Assembly: GCF_004768785.1 (NCBI RefSeq)
Contig: NZ_SRMQ01000001.1
Span: forward strand, 124,001-188,000
From: Caproiciproducens galactitolivorans
Lineage (GTDB): Bacteria; Bacillota; Clostridia; Oscillospirales; Acutalibacteraceae
Length of the DNA stretch: 64,000 bases
Direction of reading: 5' to 3'
In this document: positions 60,860-64,000 of the stretch, in pieces
How the letters are laid out: each line of letters opens with the position of its first letter
Numbering within the stretch: the first letter of the stretch is position 1
Translations under genes and position numbers: made by a program
The notes under the pieces: generated by a model
The model's database searches: none
Seen by the model: the letters and a program-made list of their open reading frames with translations, nothing else
Told to the model about the DNA's origin: nothing

Positions 60860-62389
60860 TTGAGGTACTGTGGTTTTTCTTCAAATATTTCAGAAAATTT
60901 AAGACAAATAAAGAATACAATCGGCAACGATCTGGATTTTGTTGTCCGTGTTTTTAATATTCTATCGGATCAGCGCATTTTGAAATGTGCGGTTGTTTAT
61001 ATAAATGAAATGGCGGATAAAAGTAAACTGAACAGCTTATCCGTCGAGTTGAACGAAACGATCCTGTCGGAAACATGGGACGGGCTGTCAGTCGAAGACT
61101 GCTTTGTAAAATTAAAAACCTCCCTGTTGTGCCAGGTGAAGGTTTCCGTAAAGGCCGACATCGAAACCCTGTACGACGAAGTGCTGTCCGGCAATACCAT
61201 CCTGCTGGTGGACGGGATGAACCAATTTTTGCTTCTATATACCAGCGGGACAGAAGGCAGGGCAATAGGGGAAACAACCTCGCAAACGGTTATCCGTGGG
61301 CCTAAAGAAGCATTTACGGAAAATTTAAATACAAATATCTCGCGAATCCGAAGAATTGTCAAGGATAAATCCCTCAAAATCGAAAAAATGTCCCTTGGGG
61401 AGAAAACTAAGACCAAGATTGCGATTTTATATCTGGAAGGAATAGCAAAAGAAGAAATCCTGAACGAGCTCCGGGCAAGGCTGAATAAGATTAAGGTGGA
61501 CAGTATTCTCGACAGCGGATATATTGAGGAATACATTAAGGATGATCCGAATTCCGTCTTTCCCGAATTCCTCAATTCTGAAAGGCCGGATACGGTATCG
61601 GCAAACCTGCTGGAAGGGAAAGTGGCGATTTTTGTGGAGGGTTCGCCCTATGCGTTAACGGTTCCAGCTTTATTTATTGATTTTCTACAGGTGAGTGAGG
61701 ATTATTACCACCATTATATTATTTCTTCCTTTATCCGTTTTGTGCGGTACCTTGCCTTACTGCTTACTTTGGTTGTTCCGGCATTATATATTGCTTTGAC
61801 TACGTTTCATCAGGAAATGATACCCACTACTTTACTGGTCAGTATAGCGGCGCAGCGAGAGGGCGTTCCGTTTCCCGCTTTTGCGGAAGCTTTTCTGATG
61901 GAAATTATTTTTGAAATCCTGCGAGAAGCGGGCATTCGGATGCCCAGGGCGGTCGGCTCCGCAATTTCAATTGTCGGCGCATTGGTCCTTGGCCAGGCTG
62001 CAGTTCAGGCTGGAATCATATCCGCTTTTATCGTGATTATTGTATCCATTACAGCCATCGCCAGTTTTGCTATCCCGAATTATGAATTGTCTAATGCGAT
62101 CCGGTTAATCCGATTTGCTTTTATGATTTTGTCCGCTTGTTTTGGCTTGTTTGGCATTTTTATTTGTTTTGTTATATTAATCCTGCACTTAAGCAAGCTA
62201 AAATCCTTTGGGGTTCCTTATTTGACTCCATTTGCGCCTGCAGAGGCAATTGGAAATAGAGATGCAGTAGTTCGTTTTCCAATGTGGAAAATGAAATACC
62301 GGCCGCATGTCATGGTTGGCGCCGAGTCCGTCAGGGTGCAAATAGACCCGCCTTTAACAGATAAAAGAAAGGATCAGGAAATTTTTTGA
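60860..62389 (+). CDS. Spore germination protein GerA family (GerXA)
   Basis: A protein of about 509 residues and the A subunit of a germinant receptor in the inner spore membrane. The N-terminal cytosolic domain (about 1-290) is followed by five transmembrane helices with the PRAVGSAISIVGALVLGQAAV segment (in parts). TTG 60860 has GAGG nine bases upstream; a GTG two codons earlier is also possible. First gene of a ger operon. Confidence 0.95.
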   Translation: MRYCGFSSNISENLRQIKNTIGNDLDFVVRVFNILSDQRILKCAVVYINEMADKSKLNSLSVELNETILSETWDGLSVEDCFVKLKTSLLCQVKVSVKADIETLYDEVLSGNTILLVDGMNQFLLLYTSGTEGRAIGETTSQTVIRGPKEAFTENLNTNISRIRRIVKDKSLKIEKMSLGEKTKTKIAILYLEGIAKEEILNELRARLNKIKVDSILDSGYIEEYIKDDPNSVFPEFLNSERPDTVSANLLEGKVAIFVEGSPYALTVPALFIDFLQVSEDYYHHYIISSFIRFVRYLALLLTLVVPALYIALTTFHQEMIPTTLLVSIAAQREGVPFPAFAEAFLMEIIFEILREAGIRMPRAVGSAISIVGALVLGQAAVQAGIISAFIVIIVSITAIASFAIPNYELSNAIRLIRFAFMILSACFGLFGIFICFVILILHLSKLKSFGVPYLTPFAPAEAIGNRDAVVRFPMWKMKYRPHVMVGAESVRVQIDPPLTDKRKDQEIF

Positions 62390-62412
62390 ACCGGGTACCG
62401 GGGGAGACATTT

Positions 62413-63609
62413 ATGAAATTAAAAAAAATATTTGCTATTCTTCTTTCGGTTGCATTGTGTTTGGGCTTGACCGGGTGTTGGAACAGCCGGGAATTGAATA
62501 CGTTGGCTTTTGCCACCTCCTTGGGACTTGATAAAACCGATAAGGGTATTCTTATGACCGTACAGGTGTTTAATCCAAGGGCGATCGCTTCCCAAAAGAC
62601 AGTAAATGAAACGTACGTTATCATTTATACGCAAGAGGGGAAAGATATTATGGAAATGGTGCGAAGAATGATTACCCAAAGTCCCAGAAAGATTAATGTT
62701 ACCCATCTTCAGACCGTTATATTCGGGGAAGAGTTTGCCAAGGAGGGGATTGGTCCGGCTTTGGATTTTTTTTCACGCGAGCATCAGTTTCGAACGGATA
62801 TTTATTTTACCGTTGCTTACGATTCCACAGCGAATCAAATCCTGAGAACTCAGTCCAAACTGGATGCAAACCCCTCGAACAACCTGTTTTCCTCCATAAA
62901 GTCATCGGATCAAATCTGGGCGGGAAGTAAGTCCGTAAAAATAATTGAATTAATTAATTCCATTATATCGGATGGAAAGGAGGCGGTGGTTACAGGGGTG
63001 GAAATTACCTCCCGTCGTCCGGGTAGAGATACCCTAGGTGAATTGGAGAAAATGGAGGATGACCCGATTCGAGTAAGAAATCTGGCGTTTTTTAAAGGGG
63101 ATAAATTTGCGGGGTGGCTAGATGAGGATGAGTGCAAGGGATACAATTATTTGATGGGAAATGTTTGGGATACCGTAGGCTATGTTGAAGCCCCAGAAAT
63201 TGGAAAAATAACAACAGAGATAACCAATATGGAAGCGGATCGGAATGTGGAATTGGTAAATGGAAAGCCGGTCATCCATGTATCTTTAAAATTTCGAAGC
63301 AACATTGAAAATGTAACGGGAACATTAGATATTTCAAAGGTAGAAAATCTGCGAAAAATCGAAATGCTATGTGAGAAAAAATTAAAAAAGCAATGCCTGA
63401 AATCGCTTGCACACACAAAAGAGTACGGCAGCGACATTTTTGGCTTTGGGGAACTAATCCATCGGAAATACCCCAGCTACTGGAAAACTGTTAAAGAGAA
63501 TTGGAGCGAAGAGTATAAGCAAGTTCCGGTAGACTTGAAGATTGACTATGAAATCCAAAGAACAGGTACGTTAGGAAATACCTTTTTTAAAGGAGGAAGC
63601 AAAAAATGA
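62413..63609 (+). CDS. Spore germination lipoprotein GerC family (GerXC)
   Basis: A 398-residue lipoprotein. The signal peptide ends in LTGC (Cys at about residue 22) and is followed by WNSRELN, the conserved start of GerXC proteins. It is the third receptor subunit, tethered to the outer side of the inner spore membrane. The ATG at 62413 has GGGGGAGA upstream, 23 bases after the gerA stop. It overlaps the next small gene by four bases. Confidence 0.95.
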   Translation: MKLKKIFAILLSVALCLGLTGCWNSRELNTLAFATSLGLDKTDKGILMTVQVFNPRAIASQKTVNETYVIIYTQEGKDIMEMVRRMITQSPRKINVTHLQTVIFGEEFAKEGIGPALDFFSREHQFRTDIYFTVAYDSTANQILRTQSKLDANPSNNLFSSIKSSDQIWAGSKSVKIIELINSIISDGKEAVVTGVEITSRRPGRDTLGELEKMEDDPIRVRNLAFFKGDKFAGWLDEDECKGYNYLMGNVWDTVGYVEAPEIGKITTEITNMEADRNVELVNGKPVIHVSLKFRSNIENVTGTLDISKVENLRKIEMLCEKKLKKQCLKSLAHTKEYGSDIFGFGELIHRKYPSYWKTVKENWSEEYKQVPVDLKIDYEIQRTGTLGNTFFKGGSKK

Positions 63610-63845
63610 AAGTTGCCTGTATGGTATTTGTAATCCTTCTGGCGATTTTTCTATCGATTCGTGATATACCGGAGATGAAACGACAAAAATCATACAAGGA
63701 AATGGCTGTTTATGTAATTATACTATTCCTTGGTGTCATGCTTACGATCTTAAAAGCGAATGGGGCAGATCTTCCCAATCCTGCAGATGTTGTTGTTGCG
63801 GTTAATTCACCGTTTGTTGCCATGCTAAAAGGCGTTTTGGAGTGA
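63606..63845 (+). CDS. Small membrane protein in the ger operon (79 aa)
   Basis: A 79-residue protein with two hydrophobic helices (about 3-19 and 35-50) and a short tail (NPADVVVAVNSPFV). ATG overlaps the gerC stop, and AAAGGAGGAAG precedes it. Such small genes sit between C and B subunits in clostridial ger operons and resemble the GerD-like/GerXD small partners, but I cannot name it firmly. Confidence 0.75.
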   Translation: MKVACMVFVILLAIFLSIRDIPEMKRQKSYKEMAVYVIILFLGVMLTILKANGADLPNPADVVVAVNSPFVAMLKGVLE

Positions 63846-63850
63846 TATAA

Positions 63851-64000
63851 TTGGACAAAGTAAAAATAAATAACCACCAGGTTTTTTCATTGGTTGCGGA
63901 TTATACCATTGGGACAACCATCCTTTCTATAATTTCGGGCGTCGCGGAGTATGCCGCTCAGGACGCCTGGATCGTTGCACTGATTACACCATTGATGGGC
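63851..64000 (+). CDS. Spore germination protein GerB family, truncated by window end
   Basis: The first 50 residues (from MDKVKINNHQVFSLVADYTIGTT) begin like GerXB proteins of the APC-like transporter family. TTG start with GGAG upstream, overlapping the end of the operon. The gene runs off the window. It completes the A-C-small-B order of the receptor operon. Confidence 0.85.
   Translation, partial: MDKVKINNHQVFSLVADYTIGTTILSIISGVAEYAAQDAWIVALITPLMG

Overview
The window reads as one contiguous chromosomal segment of an anaerobic, endospore-forming, Gram-positive Clostridia. An Oscillospiraceae/Acutalibacteraceae-like lineage is my inference from gene content, not from a search. The supporting genes are spore maturation genes spmA/spmB, a GerA-type germinant receptor operon at the right edge, an AbrB/SpoVT-type regulator, RNase M5, an alanine T-box, ThyX instead of ThyA, two [FeFe]-hydrogenase-family proteins and two ferrous iron transporters. 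Most genes have clear Shine-Dalgarno sites; TTG and GTG starts are frequent.

Layout. 1-16.5 kb: housekeeping genes on the + strand (DUF47 phosphate accessory protein, thyX-tmk, GNAT, DJ-1/PfpI, 5-formyl-THF cyclo-ligase, mltG, U32 peptidase, a class B PBP, T-box-alaS, HIT, phosphoribosyltransferase, comEC, holA, RNase M5), closed by tRNA-Leu. 16.7-27.6 kb: small unknown and CmpB-like membrane genes, a GGDEF-EAL protein, nagB, pepV, an HD protein, an AbrB regulator, spmA-spmB-feoB and coaX. 27.7-35.8 kb: a nucleotide-sugar locus with a full set of WbpA/B/D/E/I-like enzymes for UDP-ManNAc3NAcA, a glycosyltransferase and a divergent second DegT aminotransferase. 35.9-40.5 kb: uracil-DNA glycosylase, SRP RNA, dnaX, ybaB, recR, smpB, ssrA. 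40.5-42.8 kb: a decayed mobile element between the ssrA 3' end and a degenerate copy of it, holding remnants of an integrase-like gene, a Rha-type phage regulator, a JetD (Wadjet) protein and an ABC transporter. 43-51.3 kb: dedA, a divergent hydrogenase locus, a TnpB-like gene and four tRNAs. 51.4-54.6 kb: a feoA-feoA-feoB operon with four operator-like palindromes. 54.6-64 kb: an unknown protein, a heterodimeric ABC exporter, a LysR regulator, a cytidylate-kinase-like protein and the ger operon (cut at the window end).

The most interesting region is 44.0-50.9 kb. On the - strand lie a thioredoxin-like protein that has lost iron-sulfur ligands, a group-B-like [FeFe] hydrogenase that keeps the proton-relay cysteine, and a small Cys-containing protein. 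Divergent on the + strand lie a PAS-containing sensory-type [FeFe]-hydrogenase homologue in which that cysteine is Ala, an overlapping SpoIIE/PP2C-like phosphatase, and a 508-residue TnpB-like protein whose RuvC acidic residues at two of three positions are replaced (Asp to Ala, Asp to Glu). Such nuclease-inactivated TnpB homologues are known elsewhere as RNA-guided repressors (TldR). Directly downstream is a compact set of hairpins with a possible pseudoknot and an intrinsic terminator, a candidate guide RNA. The idea that H2 sensing and an RNA-guided repressor are linked here is a hypothesis from gene order and residue loss only.
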